Positions 1 through 7,939 of a DNA stretch of 64,000 nt are shown one piece after another. Made by a program: the position numbers and the translations under genes. The first letter of the stretch is position 1, and each line of letters starts with the position of its first letter. The DNA is from JBGPQJ01 sp963709295 (GTDB lineage: Bacteria; Chloroflexota; Anaerolineae; Anaerolineales; Villigracilaceae): assembly GCA_963709295.1 (NCBI GenBank), contig CAVPVW010000008.1:930001-994000 (forward strand). The letters are read 5' to 3'. Under the pieces are notes generated by a model. That model saw only the letters and a program-made list of their open reading frames with translations, did no database searches and was not told where the DNA came from.

Positions 1-1503
1 CGGGACATCAAACCCAGCAACATTCTCATCGACGAAAGCGGGAACTGCCTGTTGACCGATTTCGGGCTGGCGCGCATGGTCGAGGACGCCGTCAACCTGA
101 CCTCCACCGGGACGATCATGGGCACACCGGCTTACATGTCGCCCGAGCAGGGTTCCGGCTCGAAGATCGACTCCCGAAGCGACATCTACTCCCTCGGCGT
201 GGTGTTGTTCGAGATGGCGACCGGGCGGGTGCCGTTTCAGGCCGAGACGCCCATTGCGATCGTCTTCAAGCACGTCCAGGATCCTCTTCCGCCGGCGCGC
301 TCCATCAACCCCGACCTGCCGGAAGCCGTTGAACTCGTCATCCTAAAATCGCTGGCCAAGAATCCCGAGGACCGCTACCAGACCGCCGCGGATATGGTGC
401 GCGCCATCCAGACCGCCATCCCCGAGAGTCAGATCTTCGCCGCGCCTGCCGTGGCCATCACAATGGCCCAAAAACTTGCTGCCGTAATGGCCCCCGCTCC
501 AGCCGGAGAGGAAAGCTCCGTCTCCAAACCCGCTGAAGAACAAGCGCCTGCCGCGGCCACCATGGTTGAAGAAGAAGTGGTACCCGAATCAGCGACCATT
601 GTCGAAGAGGGCATGGCGCCCACGATGATGTCCAAACCAAAAAAGCGCAGCGGCCCGCCGGTATGGATCTGGGCGGTAGTCAGCGTAGTCCTGCTCGCAG
701 TGATTGCCGGGGGTGGATTCGCTCTCTTTGGGCGCGGATCAACGCCGGTTGCCTCGCCAACCAAAGCCGCCGCAGTCGTCCTTCCAACCAAGGCTGTTGC
801 GGCAACGGTCGCGCCGACCGACGCGTTGGTATTCATGGTCAACCTGCCCGGCGACTATCAGGTCAAGGCCGGATGCGACGCCCAGTGGGATCCGGCCTGC
901 CCGGCAACTGTCTTGAAGAAGGGTGATGATGGCAAGTACACCCTCATGGTTAAATTGCCGGCGGGCTCTTATGAATTCAAAGTCGCGATGAACGGCGGCT
1001 GGACCGTGAACTACGGCTCGGGTGGAAAACTGGATGGACCTAACTATCCGCTGAAGCTGGCTGCCGACAGCGCAGTGACTTTCGTGTATGATCCTGCCAC
1101 GCACATAGTGTCCGTTTCGACCAAGGCGGCCGCCATTCCAAAGAGCGTGTTGATCGCCACTGGGGCACTTCCGGCCGGTGGGCAATTGCTTTCCGACAAC
1201 AAACTCTATCGCTTTGAAGTCCTTGCGAATGGCGAGTTGGTTCTTTCGTACTACGATAATTTCACCAGCAAAATACTTTGGTCCTCCAAATCGAAAGGCG
1301 ACCCCGACGCTCTTGTCATGCAGGATGATGGCAACCTGGTGCTTTACGGAAAAAACGGGACTGTCCTCTGGGCAACCGAAAAGACCGGCAAGCAGGGCGA
1401 TTATTTCCTGCTTTTACAGAACGACGGTAATCTGGTGGTCTACAAGGGGATAAACGGGAGCCCGAACGTGACGCCCATCTGGTCGACCGGCACGGCACGC
1501 TAA
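1..1503 (+). CDS. Ser/Thr protein kinase with X25-like and bulb-lectin ectodomains (5' partial)
   Basis: C-terminal part of a membrane Ser/Thr kinase; the frame is open from base 1, so the N-lobe lies outside the window. Numbering from base 1: catalytic loop RDIKPSN at residues 1-7, DFG at 20-22, SPE of the activation segment near 47-49, kinase C-lobe to about 125. A low-complexity Ala/Glu/Pro linker follows, then one transmembrane helix (about 220-245). The extracytoplasmic part has two modules: about 276-372 resembles the X25 domain of pullulanases (PAGSYEFKVAMNGGW), and about 382-500 is a bulb-type lectin domain. That lectin has two copies of the mannose-binding pattern QxDxNxVxY (QDDGNLVLY and QNDGNLVVY). 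The architecture implies a receptor kinase that senses glucan- or mannose-type glycans; the ligand is inference. Confidence 0.9.
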   Translation, partial: RDIKPSNILIDESGNCLLTDFGLARMVEDAVNLTSTGTIMGTPAYMSPEQGSGSKIDSRSDIYSLGVVLFEMATGRVPFQAETPIAIVFKHVQDPLPPARSINPDLPEAVELVILKSLAKNPEDRYQTAADMVRAIQTAIPESQIFAAPAVAITMAQKLAAVMAPAPAGEESSVSKPAEEQAPAAATMVEEEVVPESATIVEEGMAPTMMSKPKKRSGPPVWIWAVVSVVLLAVIAGGGFALFGRGSTPVASPTKAAAVVLPTKAVAATVAPTDALVFMVNLPGDYQVKAGCDAQWDPACPATVLKKGDDGKYTLMVKLPAGSYEFKVAMNGGWTVNYGSGGKLDGPNYPLKLAADSAVTFVYDPATHIVSVSTKAAAIPKSVLIATGALPAGGQLLSDNKLYRFEVLANGELVLSYYDNFTSKILWSSKSKGDPDALVMQDDGNLVLYGKNGTVLWATEKTGKQGDYFLLLQNDGNLVVYKGINGSPNVTPIWSTGTAR

Positions 1504-1531
1504 CGAATAAACCGGTCATATGTAATTCGAT

Positions 1532-2044
1532 ATGTCCACGATCATTGAGACCGACCAGACACTTGAACTCAAGCACCCCATGCGCCCTGTGACGAGGGTG
1601 CTTTTGCTTCTTCTATCCCTGTTCCCTCTTCTGGCGCCCTACGAGTTGATCTATCTTCCGGATTGGCAAAGTTATTGGAATGTCTATTTCCTGTTCGTCG
1701 CGCTGATCTCCCTGGGAGCCATGGCAGTAAGCGGATTCTTTGTCTGGGCAGCCATTGCAGGGCTTAGCAAGGAAATACGCTTTGATAAGCGCAACAATAC
1801 CTTCACCTATATTCAGCAGGCGCCGGTCGTCCGTCCTCAAAGGACCGACTACCCTCTCACGTCCATCAAGTCTGTGGAGATGGAAAAAACCGACTGGACC
1901 GACGGAGGCCCAAGCTACCACGTCAGCATTGAAATGGTTGACGGGCGCAAGTTCACATCCGGTTCATCCTGGACCCGCGCGGAAGTCGAACAGGAAAGAG
2001 ACCGCGTTAGCGCCTTCTTGCGAGAGATGCCTCAAGAAAGGTGA
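1532..2044 (+). CDS. hypothetical membrane protein, two TM helices and PH-like soluble tail
   Basis: 170-residue protein of unknown function. Two hydrophobic helices (about 22-42 and 48-75) are followed by a soluble tail rich in beta-type alternation (EIRFDKRNNTFTYIQ). Such a tail after a two-helix hairpin resembles bacterial membrane PH-like proteins, but this is only a pattern impression. It starts 28 bases after the kinase gene, in the same orientation, so co-transcription is likely. No clear Shine-Dalgarno precedes the ATG. A bidirectional terminator follows. Confidence 0.7.
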   Translation: MSTIIETDQTLELKHPMRPVTRVLLLLLSLFPLLAPYELIYLPDWQSYWNVYFLFVALISLGAMAVSGFFVWAAIAGLSKEIRFDKRNNTFTYIQQAPVVRPQRTDYPLTSIKSVEMEKTDWTDGGPSYHVSIEMVDGRKFTSGSSWTRAEVEQERDRVSAFLREMPQER

Positions 2045-2106
2045 AGTGTCACTGGAGCGGTGGAACTGACAGGGAGAGCATCCGCATCCAGCCGAGCGCA
2101 CATAAA

Positions 2107-2140
2107 AAAAGTTCCTCCCTATATGAACGGAGGAACTTTT
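2107..2140. terminator. bidirectional intrinsic terminator
   Basis: 12-bp perfect stem (AAAAGTTCCTCC / GGAGGAACTTTT) with a 10-base loop between two convergent genes. A run of A on the left gives a T-rich tail for the minus-strand riboflavin transporter operon. The right side ends TTTT for the plus strand. Confidence 0.85.
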
Positions 2141-2143
2141 GAT

Positions 2144-2911
2144 TCATTCAATCGCCGCTTTCAACTTCTTTGCCAGGTGCCCGAAGTGCGCGGTGTAGCG
2201 CATGTCATCCAGGCGGGGACGCGGCAGGTCCACCTTGAGGTCCAGTTTCACCTTGCCGGGGCGGGCGGTCAGCACCAGCACGCGGTCGGCCAGGAAAAGC
2301 GATTCGCCGATCGAGTGGGTCACCATGAGGACGGTCTTTTGGTTAACCTGCCAGATGCGCGAAAGCTCGGTCCACATCCGCTCGCGGGTGAGCGCGTCCA
2401 GCGAGCCGAAGGGCTCGTCGAGCAGCAGGATGTCCGGGTCGTGGATGAGCGCGCGCGCCAGCGCCACGCGCTGGGCCATGCCTCCCGACAGGTCGCGCGG
2501 AAATGAATCCTCAAAGCCCTGCAGGCCCACCAGCTCGACCATCTCGCGGGCTTTCGCGCGCGCGGCGTCCGCCGGCAAATTCTCCACCTCGAGCGGCAGC
2601 AGGATGTTCTGCAGCACCGTCCGCCAGGGCATGAGGTTGGCCTGCTGGAAGACAAAGCCGATGCGCGGAGTCGCGCCGCCCGCAAAGTTGACGCGTCCCG
2701 AGGAGGGGGCAAGCAGTCCCGCCAGGATGCGCAGCAGCGTGGTCTTGCCGCTGCCCGACGGCCCCAGCACGCAGATGAACTCGCGCGGGCAGACGGAGAA
2801 TGACACCCCGTCGAGCGCAACCAGACCGCCCCCGCCATTTTCAGAGAAGATGGCGGTCAGGTCCTGGACGACCAGGATCGGGTCCGGCTTGTGCGCGTGA
2901 GGCGGAGTCAT
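2144..2911 (-). CDS. ABC transporter ATPase of the riboflavin uptake operon
   Basis: About 256-residue ATP-binding subunit of the nitrate/sulfonate/thiamine-precursor type. Visible motifs: Walker A GPSGSGKTT, Q-loop QQANLMPW, signature LSGGMAQR, Walker B ILLLDEPFGSLD and the switch His in VTHS. The ATG at 2911 overlaps the stop of the substrate-binding gene (ATGA), so translation is coupled. A longer frame upstream only re-reads that gene and was not used. As third gene behind the FMN riboswitch it should energise RibX/RibY uptake. Chloroflexus RibXY is described mainly as binding protein plus permease; the ATPase assignment here is from operon position. Confidence 0.88.
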   Translation of the reverse strand: MTPPHAHKPDPILVVQDLTAIFSENGGGGLVALDGVSFSVCPREFICVLGPSGSGKTTLLRILAGLLAPSSGRVNFAGGATPRIGFVFQQANLMPWRTVLQNILLPLEVENLPADAARAKAREMVELVGLQGFEDSFPRDLSGGMAQRVALARALIHDPDILLLDEPFGSLDALTRERMWTELSRIWQVNQKTVLMVTHSIGESLFLADRVLVLTARPGKVKLDLKVDLPRPRLDDMRYTAHFGHLAKKLKAAIE

Positions 2912-3882
2912 TTTATATAGTCGTTGCTGAATGCCTGAGAAAGGTCCAGGGGCTCCGAGTAGGATCCCATGTTCATCAGGACGGATTGCATGTTCTCCCA
3001 GGCCTGCGGGTCGGTTTGGCCCGGCGGATCGGTCTGCCACAGCGCGATGGACGCGGCCAGGATTTTCTTTTGGAGGGTCTCGTCGGAAGAAGCCAGCGTC
3101 TCAATATAATTCTTGCTGATCTCGTAGGCCTCGTCGGGATTCGCAATCGTGTCGGTGATACCTCGCAATGTCGCCTGAACAAACCCGCGCACCAGAGCCG
3201 GGTTCTCGCGCAGGAGCGTCTCGTTGGTGATGAGGCCGTTCGAGGCGAGCTGGACATAATCCGCGACCGGAATCACATCGACCTCGTACCCCTGTGTTGC
3301 AAGCTGGATCGGTTCATTGGCGACGTAGCCCACCACGGCCTGGTCCTGGTCCGCGGCGAGCGCCTCTACCTGGTTGAAGCCGATCGAGTCGAGGGTCACG
3401 TCCGCCTCCGTAAGTCCCGCGCTGTCGAGCAGGGCGCGCAGGCCGATGTAGTTTGCGCCGTACAGTCCGGGCAGGCCGATTCTCTTTCCTTTCAGGTCCG
3501 TGGGTGTCGTGATGCCCTGTTCCTTTTTGGCGACGACCGCCACGGGGTAATCGTTGTACCAGGCCATGACGTACACGACCGGCAATTCCTGCGCGCGGGC
3601 CAGCAGCACCTGTTCGCCCGAGACGACCGCAAAGGGCAGTTCGCCTGCGCCGACCAGCGCGACCCCATCGGTCTCGAAGGAGTAGTCGGGTACGACTTCC
3701 AGGCCAGCCTCGCGGTAGTAACCCTTTTCCATGGCCACGTAGAGCGGCGCGAACTGGATGTTGGGGATGTACCCGAGCGGCAGACGGATCTGTGTCAATT
3801 CAGCCGGAGTGGGTTCCGTTTGCGGGGTGCACCCAATCAGTACAAAAAGAAAGGTAAGCGTCAAAAGGATTATTTTCTTCAT
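2908..3882 (-). CDS. ribY: riboflavin ABC transporter substrate-binding lipoprotein (NMT1/THI5-like)
   Basis: 324-residue periplasmic-type binding protein of the NMT1/THI5 family. The N-terminus MKKIILLTLTFLFVLIGC is a lipoprotein signal with the lipobox Cys at residue 18. The ATG at 3882 was chosen because AGGAGG lies 9 bases upstream and the signal peptide starts there; a longer in-frame start adds eight charged residues before it. Families of this fold bind pyrimidines, riboflavin or sulfonates. Riboflavin is inferred from the FMN riboswitch that heads the operon and from the known RibY of Chloroflexus. Confidence 0.85.
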   Translation of the reverse strand: MKKIILLTLTFLFVLIGCTPQTEPTPAELTQIRLPLGYIPNIQFAPLYVAMEKGYYREAGLEVVPDYSFETDGVALVGAGELPFAVVSGEQVLLARAQELPVVYVMAWYNDYPVAVVAKKEQGITTPTDLKGKRIGLPGLYGANYIGLRALLDSAGLTEADVTLDSIGFNQVEALAADQDQAVVGYVANEPIQLATQGYEVDVIPVADYVQLASNGLITNETLLRENPALVRGFVQATLRGITDTIANPDEAYEISKNYIETLASSDETLQKKILAASIALWQTDPPGQTDPQAWENMQSVLMNMGSYSEPLDLSQAFSNDYIK

Positions 3883-3915
3883 CCGTGATGTCCTCCTGTG
3901 ATCCATCGCCGCTTT

Positions 3916-4725
3916 TCAGCGGGTATTCACTTCCTGCCACTTGAGCAGACGCCGCTCCGCGGCAGCGACCGCGCCATACAGGATCAACGCCAGCCCGACC
4001 AGCGCGAAGATGGCGACGAATACCAAGGCTGTGTCATACTGCCCGCGCCCCACGTTGACGAGAAACCCCAGCCCGCGGTCCGCGCCGACCAGCTCCCCGA
4101 CCACCGCGCCGATGACGGAGAGCGTCGCGCCGATGCGCAACCCGCCGAGGAAAATGGGCAGCGCCGCCGGCACCTCGAGCAGGCGCAGGGTCTGCCAGCG
4201 GGTGGCGCGCAGCGAACCCATCAGGTCGTGCAGCGAGGCGGGCACGGCGCGCACGCCCACCACCGTGTTGACCAGCACCGGGAAGAAGACGATCAGCGCG
4301 CAGATCAGCACCTTGGAGAACATGCCCGGTCCGAACCAGATGACCAGCAGCGGAGCGACCGCCACGATCGGAATCGCCTGGCTGGCGACAAGGTAGGGCG
4401 AGACAAGTTTTTCGAACAGGCGCGATTTGGCAATCAGGTAGCCGATCAGTGTGGCGAAAACGGTTCCGACCAGCAGCCCGAGCAGCACCTCCTGCAAGGT
4501 CACCCAGGCATTGGCGAGCAGGGTCCCGTCGCCCAGCGCGCGCAGGAAGCGTTCGAAGACCTGTCCCGGCGAAGGCAAAATGAACGCCGGCAGGTCAGAC
4601 ACGCGCGCCACCAGCCACCACAGAAACAGGGCGACCAGCAGCGACAACACGCCCAGCCACCGGCTGTTTCGGTGCAGGGAGTGATTGGCGGTCTTGCCGT
4701 TATTTTTTACCGGCTTGGTATCCAT
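3916..4725 (-). CDS. ribX: riboflavin ABC transporter permease
   Basis: 269-residue BPD-type inner membrane permease with about six transmembrane helices and an EAA-type coupling loop near residue 180 (RATRWQTLRLLEVPAALP). The start MDTKPVKNNGK at 4725 gives a cytoplasmic head of normal length; the frame can be extended upstream but would run into the riboswitch terminator. First gene of the permease / binding protein / ATPase operon. FMN riboswitch plus NMT1-type partner matches the RibXY riboflavin transport system described in Chloroflexota. Confidence 0.86.
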   Translation of the reverse strand: MDTKPVKNNGKTANHSLHRNSRWLGVLSLLVALFLWWLVARVSDLPAFILPSPGQVFERFLRALGDGTLLANAWVTLQEVLLGLLVGTVFATLIGYLIAKSRLFEKLVSPYLVASQAIPIVAVAPLLVIWFGPGMFSKVLICALIVFFPVLVNTVVGVRAVPASLHDLMGSLRATRWQTLRLLEVPAALPIFLGGLRIGATLSVIGAVVGELVGADRGLGFLVNVGRGQYDTALVFVAIFALVGLALILYGAVAAAERRLLKWQEVNTR

Positions 4726-4802
4726 GTGTTCCAAGAATAAGAAAGCCTCGCAGAGTGACCTGCGGGGCGGGAGAGGGTGGCGCGTAAACCGGTCCGCTGC
4801 AG

Positions 4803-4833
4803 TAAAAACCCCGAAAACATAATGTTTTCGGGG
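4803..4833 (-). terminator. FMN-riboswitch expression-platform terminator
   Basis: Near-perfect hairpin CCCCGAAAACAT / ATGTTTTCGGGG followed on the minus strand by TTTTT. It sits between the FMN aptamer and ribX, the position expected for premature termination when FMN is bound. Confidence 0.88.
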
Positions 4834-4867
4834 TATACGGCAAAACAGACCCATGACGGGCCGCCTG

Positions 4868-5010
4868 CACCTTCTTTTATCCGGACTGTAACCGTCGGCT
4901 CCGGAATTTCACCGGATCATGCACCGCTGCAAGAGCGGATACTCGTGGGCTGTACCACCGATCGGGAATTCACCGGCGCTGTCGCGCCTGTGTCACCCTG
5001 CCCCGAAGGT
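4868..5010 (-). promoter_or_regulatory. FMN riboswitch (RFN element)
   Basis: Read on the minus strand this has the conserved RFN blocks in order: GGGGCAGGGTGACA, GAATTCCCGATCGG, a CCCACGAG segment, GATCCGGTGAAATTCCGGAG, CCGACGGTTACAGTCCGG and the closing GAAGG. The aptamer precedes a terminator and the riboflavin transporter operon, so high FMN should switch uptake off. Confidence 0.93.
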
Positions 5011-5082
5011 TGATGATTCAATTGTCAATAAAGATTATAACGATGTCTCGCAAAAACGGATAGGGGCAGGCCCCGAAACCGT

Positions 5083-5271
5083 CTATGCCTTGACGATGCA
5101 ATCCACCGGGCAGACGTCCTTGCAGCGGGGAGCGTCATGATGACCGACACACTCCACGCAGGTCGCGGCGTCGATAACGTAAATGGGGTCGCCTTCGGTG
5201 ATGGAATTGGTGGGGCATTCCGGCAGGCAGGCGCCGCAGGAGATGCATTCTTCGAGGATTTTCAAAGCCAT
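5083..5271 (-). CDS. 2[4Fe-4S] ferredoxin
   Basis: 62-residue bacterial-type ferredoxin. The first cluster motif is CISCGACLPECP (CxxCxxCxxxCP). The second is CVEC with an eight-residue insert before CKDVCP, as in the Allochromatium-type subgroup with a longer loop between the second and third Cys. The ATG at 5271 has GGAG about 8 bases upstream (CTGGAGTGTGACACATG). Stands alone, with about 210 bases on its upstream side before modB; no operon partner is visible. Likely a low-potential electron carrier. Confidence 0.92.
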   Translation of the reverse strand: MALKILEECISCGACLPECPTNSITEGDPIYVIDAATCVECVGHHDAPRCKDVCPVDCIVKA

Positions 5272-5482
5272 GTGTCACACTCCAGAGTAAGGTTTCTATC
5301 CTTATACGCCACCCTGCGCGGACGGTCAAATGACCTATTTCCTGATTCGCATGTGATTTTGTCACGACCCTGCATCCCTTCCTTGCTTGTAGAGACTTTG
5401 TTCAAGATTCGACGGGGTGAGGGACTCCGTCCCGGCTGGATCCTCAGGAATGGCAGCCCGCCATGATTGTGCAAGGAGTCAA

Positions 5483-6304
5483 TTACTCGGGTTGGCTCTC
5501 ATCCAGTTTTCGCATGATTCCCAGCATGACGAGTGAGACCAACACCAGCACCACCGACAAAACGACGGCTACATTGATGTCGCGCTCGAAACCGAGATAA
5601 ATGGCCAGCGGCATGGTTTGAGTTTTCCCCTCCAGATTGCCTGCAAATAAAATGGTTGCTCCGAACTCGCCCAGCGCCCGGGTCCAGGCCAGGATGATGC
5701 CCGTGACGAGTGCCCGCCCGGCCAGCGGGATCATCACCTTGCTGAACAGTTGCCATTGAGTGGCGCCCTCCACATGGGCGGCTTCCTCCAGCTGCGGGTC
5801 AACTCCCGCAAAGCCAATGCGGGCAGCAAGGATATAAAGCGGTGCAGACACAAAGGTCTGGGCGAGAATAACCGCTGTGGTTGTAAATGGCAGGGTAAGA
5901 CCAAACGATGCCAGCCAGCCTCCAAACTCACCCTGGCGGCCAAACGCAATCAGAAGCGCCAACCCTGCCACGGAGGGCGGCAGCACCACCGGCAGATAAA
6001 TCAGCAGCTCGAGCGCAGTCCGGCCCCGGAAATTCCAGCGTGCCAGAATGTAGGCAAGCGGAGTCCCGGAGAGCACCGTGATCATCACGCTGATCAGGCT
6101 GGTGACCAGGCTCAATTTGAGTGCAGCCAGTGCGGTATCCGACAGGGCGTAGGTGAAAAATTCACCGTTGGCTGCGCGCACGAACAGGGCCAAAAGCGGC
6201 AGGCCCAGCAAAATTACCAGGAACAGGCCCGGGAGGACAAACAACCAGGCAAATCGGCTGTTTGTTTTAACCATGGGGTGAGTTGACGAAAGGCGCAGGT
6301 GCAT
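5483..6304 (-). CDS. modB: molybdate ABC transporter permease
   Basis: 273-residue BPD-type permease with about five to six TM helices and an EAA loop (AHVEGATQWQLFSKVMIPLA), typical of ModB/CysT. The proposed ATG at 6304 begins 4 bases after the modA stop; an alternative ATG at 6274 (MVKTNSRF) is equally possible because neither has a strong ribosome site. Last gene of padR-modA-modB. The ATPase ModC is not next to it and is not elsewhere in the window. Confidence 0.9.
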   Translation of the reverse strand: MHLRLSSTHPMVKTNSRFAWLFVLPGLFLVILLGLPLLALFVRAANGEFFTYALSDTALAALKLSLVTSLISVMITVLSGTPLAYILARWNFRGRTALELLIYLPVVLPPSVAGLALLIAFGRQGEFGGWLASFGLTLPFTTTAVILAQTFVSAPLYILAARIGFAGVDPQLEEAAHVEGATQWQLFSKVMIPLAGRALVTGIILAWTRALGEFGATILFAGNLEGKTQTMPLAIYLGFERDINVAVVLSVVLVLVSLVMLGIMRKLDESQPE

Positions 6305-6308
6305 GAGG

Positions 6309-7127
6309 TTATTGGACAGGCAGGAAGCCCCATTTTTGCAAAACAGCCTGCCCGTCTGCAGAAAGTACATAGGCGATAAAAGCCTGGGCGAGTTCGGGGT
6401 TCCGGGAGTGGGTCAACGCGGCCAGCGGGTATTGGGCGGCCACGTTATTTTCTACCGGGATGTCGATCGTTTGCAGCTCCGGAGCCGCCACCGCATCGGA
6501 TGAATAGACCATTCCCACATCAGCCTCGCCAAGCTGGACTTTCGCCACCACCTGCTTGACATCGTTCTCATACGAAACGACGTTTGCCAGCACCTTTTGC
6601 TTGAAACCAGTCCCCAGGGCGGCATCCAGTTTATCAAGCACTTGCAGGGCATAATTCCCGACTGGAACTTCCCGGGCTGCCAGCAAAATCTTCAGCCCCG
6701 GCCTGGTCAGGTCGGCCAGCGCCGTCAACCCGGCAGGATTGTCAGCCGGCATGATCACAACCAGCTGGTTGGTCAGGAAAATTTTGGCACTGTCGGCGAG
6801 GACGAAGTCTCCGGCCACGAGCGCATCCATTTCCTTTGAGTTGGCCGAAGCAAATACATCGGCGTGCGCACCCTGCTCGATCTGAGTCCGCAGGGTCTGC
6901 GATCCTGAAAAGTTAAATTCGACGGTGACGCCCGGATTGGCAGCCTCGAAGGCTTTGCCAATTTCTTCGAAGGCATTCGTCAACGATGCGGCGCCAAAAA
7001 CCGTCAGCGTTTTTGGCTCAAGGGTGGCAGCCGGCGCGGTGGTGATGGCCAAAGTTGGCGCTTGGGCGGGAGCGCTGCAGGCGGAAAGCAGCAGGAGGAG
7101 TGAAATGAAAACCAATAAATATTTCAT
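6309..7127 (-). CDS. modA: molybdate-binding lipoprotein
   Basis: 272-residue periplasmic molybdate/tungstate-binding protein. Lipoprotein signal MKYLLVFISLLLLLSAC, lipobox LSAC. The mature part opens with the ModA-type LTVFGAASLTNAFEEIGKAF, where the Ser of GAAS usually contacts the oxyanion, and has TQIEQGAHADVFASAN and the conserved VGMVYSSDA. Its ATG overlaps the padR stop (ATGA), so it is translationally coupled to the regulator. Confidence 0.93.
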   Translation of the reverse strand: MKYLLVFISLLLLLSACSAPAQAPTLAITTAPAATLEPKTLTVFGAASLTNAFEEIGKAFEAANPGVTVEFNFSGSQTLRTQIEQGAHADVFASANSKEMDALVAGDFVLADSAKIFLTNQLVVIMPADNPAGLTALADLTRPGLKILLAAREVPVGNYALQVLDKLDAALGTGFKQKVLANVVSYENDVKQVVAKVQLGEADVGMVYSSDAVAAPELQTIDIPVENNVAAQYPLAALTHSRNPELAQAFIAYVLSADGQAVLQKWGFLPVQ

Positions 7128-7702
7128 TTTCTCTGCTTTAAATTTTTTTTATGTCGCCGGATATTTTTCTGGCAATCGTCCAGCCAGTCCAGCACGATCT
7201 TCAACTGTTTCAAGCGCAGGTCCAGGCTCATACGGTTATGGATCTGTTCTTTGGGCAGCTCCGTGAGTGTTTTTTCCAATCGATGGATATGGGTCCTGGT
7301 CTCCACCCTTTGCAGGTCAAAGGCCCGGGTGAGCTTTTCCGGAAAATATTGTTCCAGGAAATACAACCGGCTGACAAACTCCATGCGGATGGCGCGGGTG
7401 CTGCCGCCGCTGGGAGCATCCAGCCAATCCAGAAAACGTTGCCGCCCCTGCAAAGTCATCTTCAGCAACTGGCGCGGAGGCAGTTTTTTCTGGGGGATTT
7501 CCTCCGCCGAAATATCCCCCCGCGCCTCGAGCCGCTTTAAAATAGCATAGGCTTGACTCTGGCTGAGATGCCAGACCTGCCCCAGGTCGGCGACCACCTT
7601 GCGGTGCAAGTCATAGCCATATCCTTGACCGCCATGGAGCAGACCCAGTAAGGCCATTTCAGGGGAAAGTGTACCAACATGGTGTGATTTACTCTCTGCC
7701 AT
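7124..7702 (-). CDS. PadR-family transcriptional regulator
   Basis: 192-residue PadR-type repressor: N-terminal winged helix (LGLLHGGQGYGYDLHRKV, then LSQSQAYAILKRLEARGDI) and a C-terminal helical dimerisation arm (about 100-185). First gene of the modAB operon. The start codon at 7702 lies inside a perfect 13-bp inverted repeat that also covers the -10 box, so strong autorepression is expected. The transcript leader would be only about ten bases. The effector is unknown; its place before modA suggests molybdate or a linked stress, which is inference. Confidence 0.9.
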   Translation of the reverse strand: MAESKSHHVGTLSPEMALLGLLHGGQGYGYDLHRKVVADLGQVWHLSQSQAYAILKRLEARGDISAEEIPQKKLPPRQLLKMTLQGRQRFLDWLDAPSGGSTRAIRMEFVSRLYFLEQYFPEKLTRAFDLQRVETRTHIHRLEKTLTELPKEQIHNRMSLDLRLKQLKIVLDWLDDCQKNIRRHKKNLKQRK

Positions 7703-7729
7703 ATATACTCACTCAATGAGTATATATGG
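7699..7729. promoter_or_regulatory. probable PadR operator (13-bp inverted repeat)
   Basis: CCATATATACTCA, 5-base spacer CTCAA, then TGAGTATATATGG: perfect arms. It covers the padR start codon on one side and the -10 hexamer on the other. Candidate autoregulatory site. Confidence 0.8.
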
Positions 7730-7747
7730 TTGTTTGTTTTTTTTCAA
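7719..7747 (-). promoter_or_regulatory. padR-modAB promoter
   Basis: On the minus strand TTGAAA (-35, 7742-7747), 17 bases, TATACT (-10, 7719-7724). The predicted start is near 7712, about ten bases before the padR ATG, giving a nearly leaderless mRNA. Confidence 0.75.
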
Positions 7748-7939
7748 GCTTTTGAATAAACCGAAACCTCACACTCGGCACAGGCCTCGGGTGGCAACGA
7801 AGAAAAGCGATTAATATCAAAATGGGATTCTGCCTGGATTTAGAGCACTGTAACCATCCTACTTGGCGTTTTTTGTTTCACAATACTGGTAAAATTAATC
7901 GATCACGGACACAATTATTGTTATCAAAGGTGGTATGCC

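Noticed and set aside
5340..5375. CRP/FNR-like site TGTGATTTTGTCACG upstream of ferredoxin
   Set aside because: Spacing between half-sites is five rather than six bases, one arm is imperfect, and no second example supports it.
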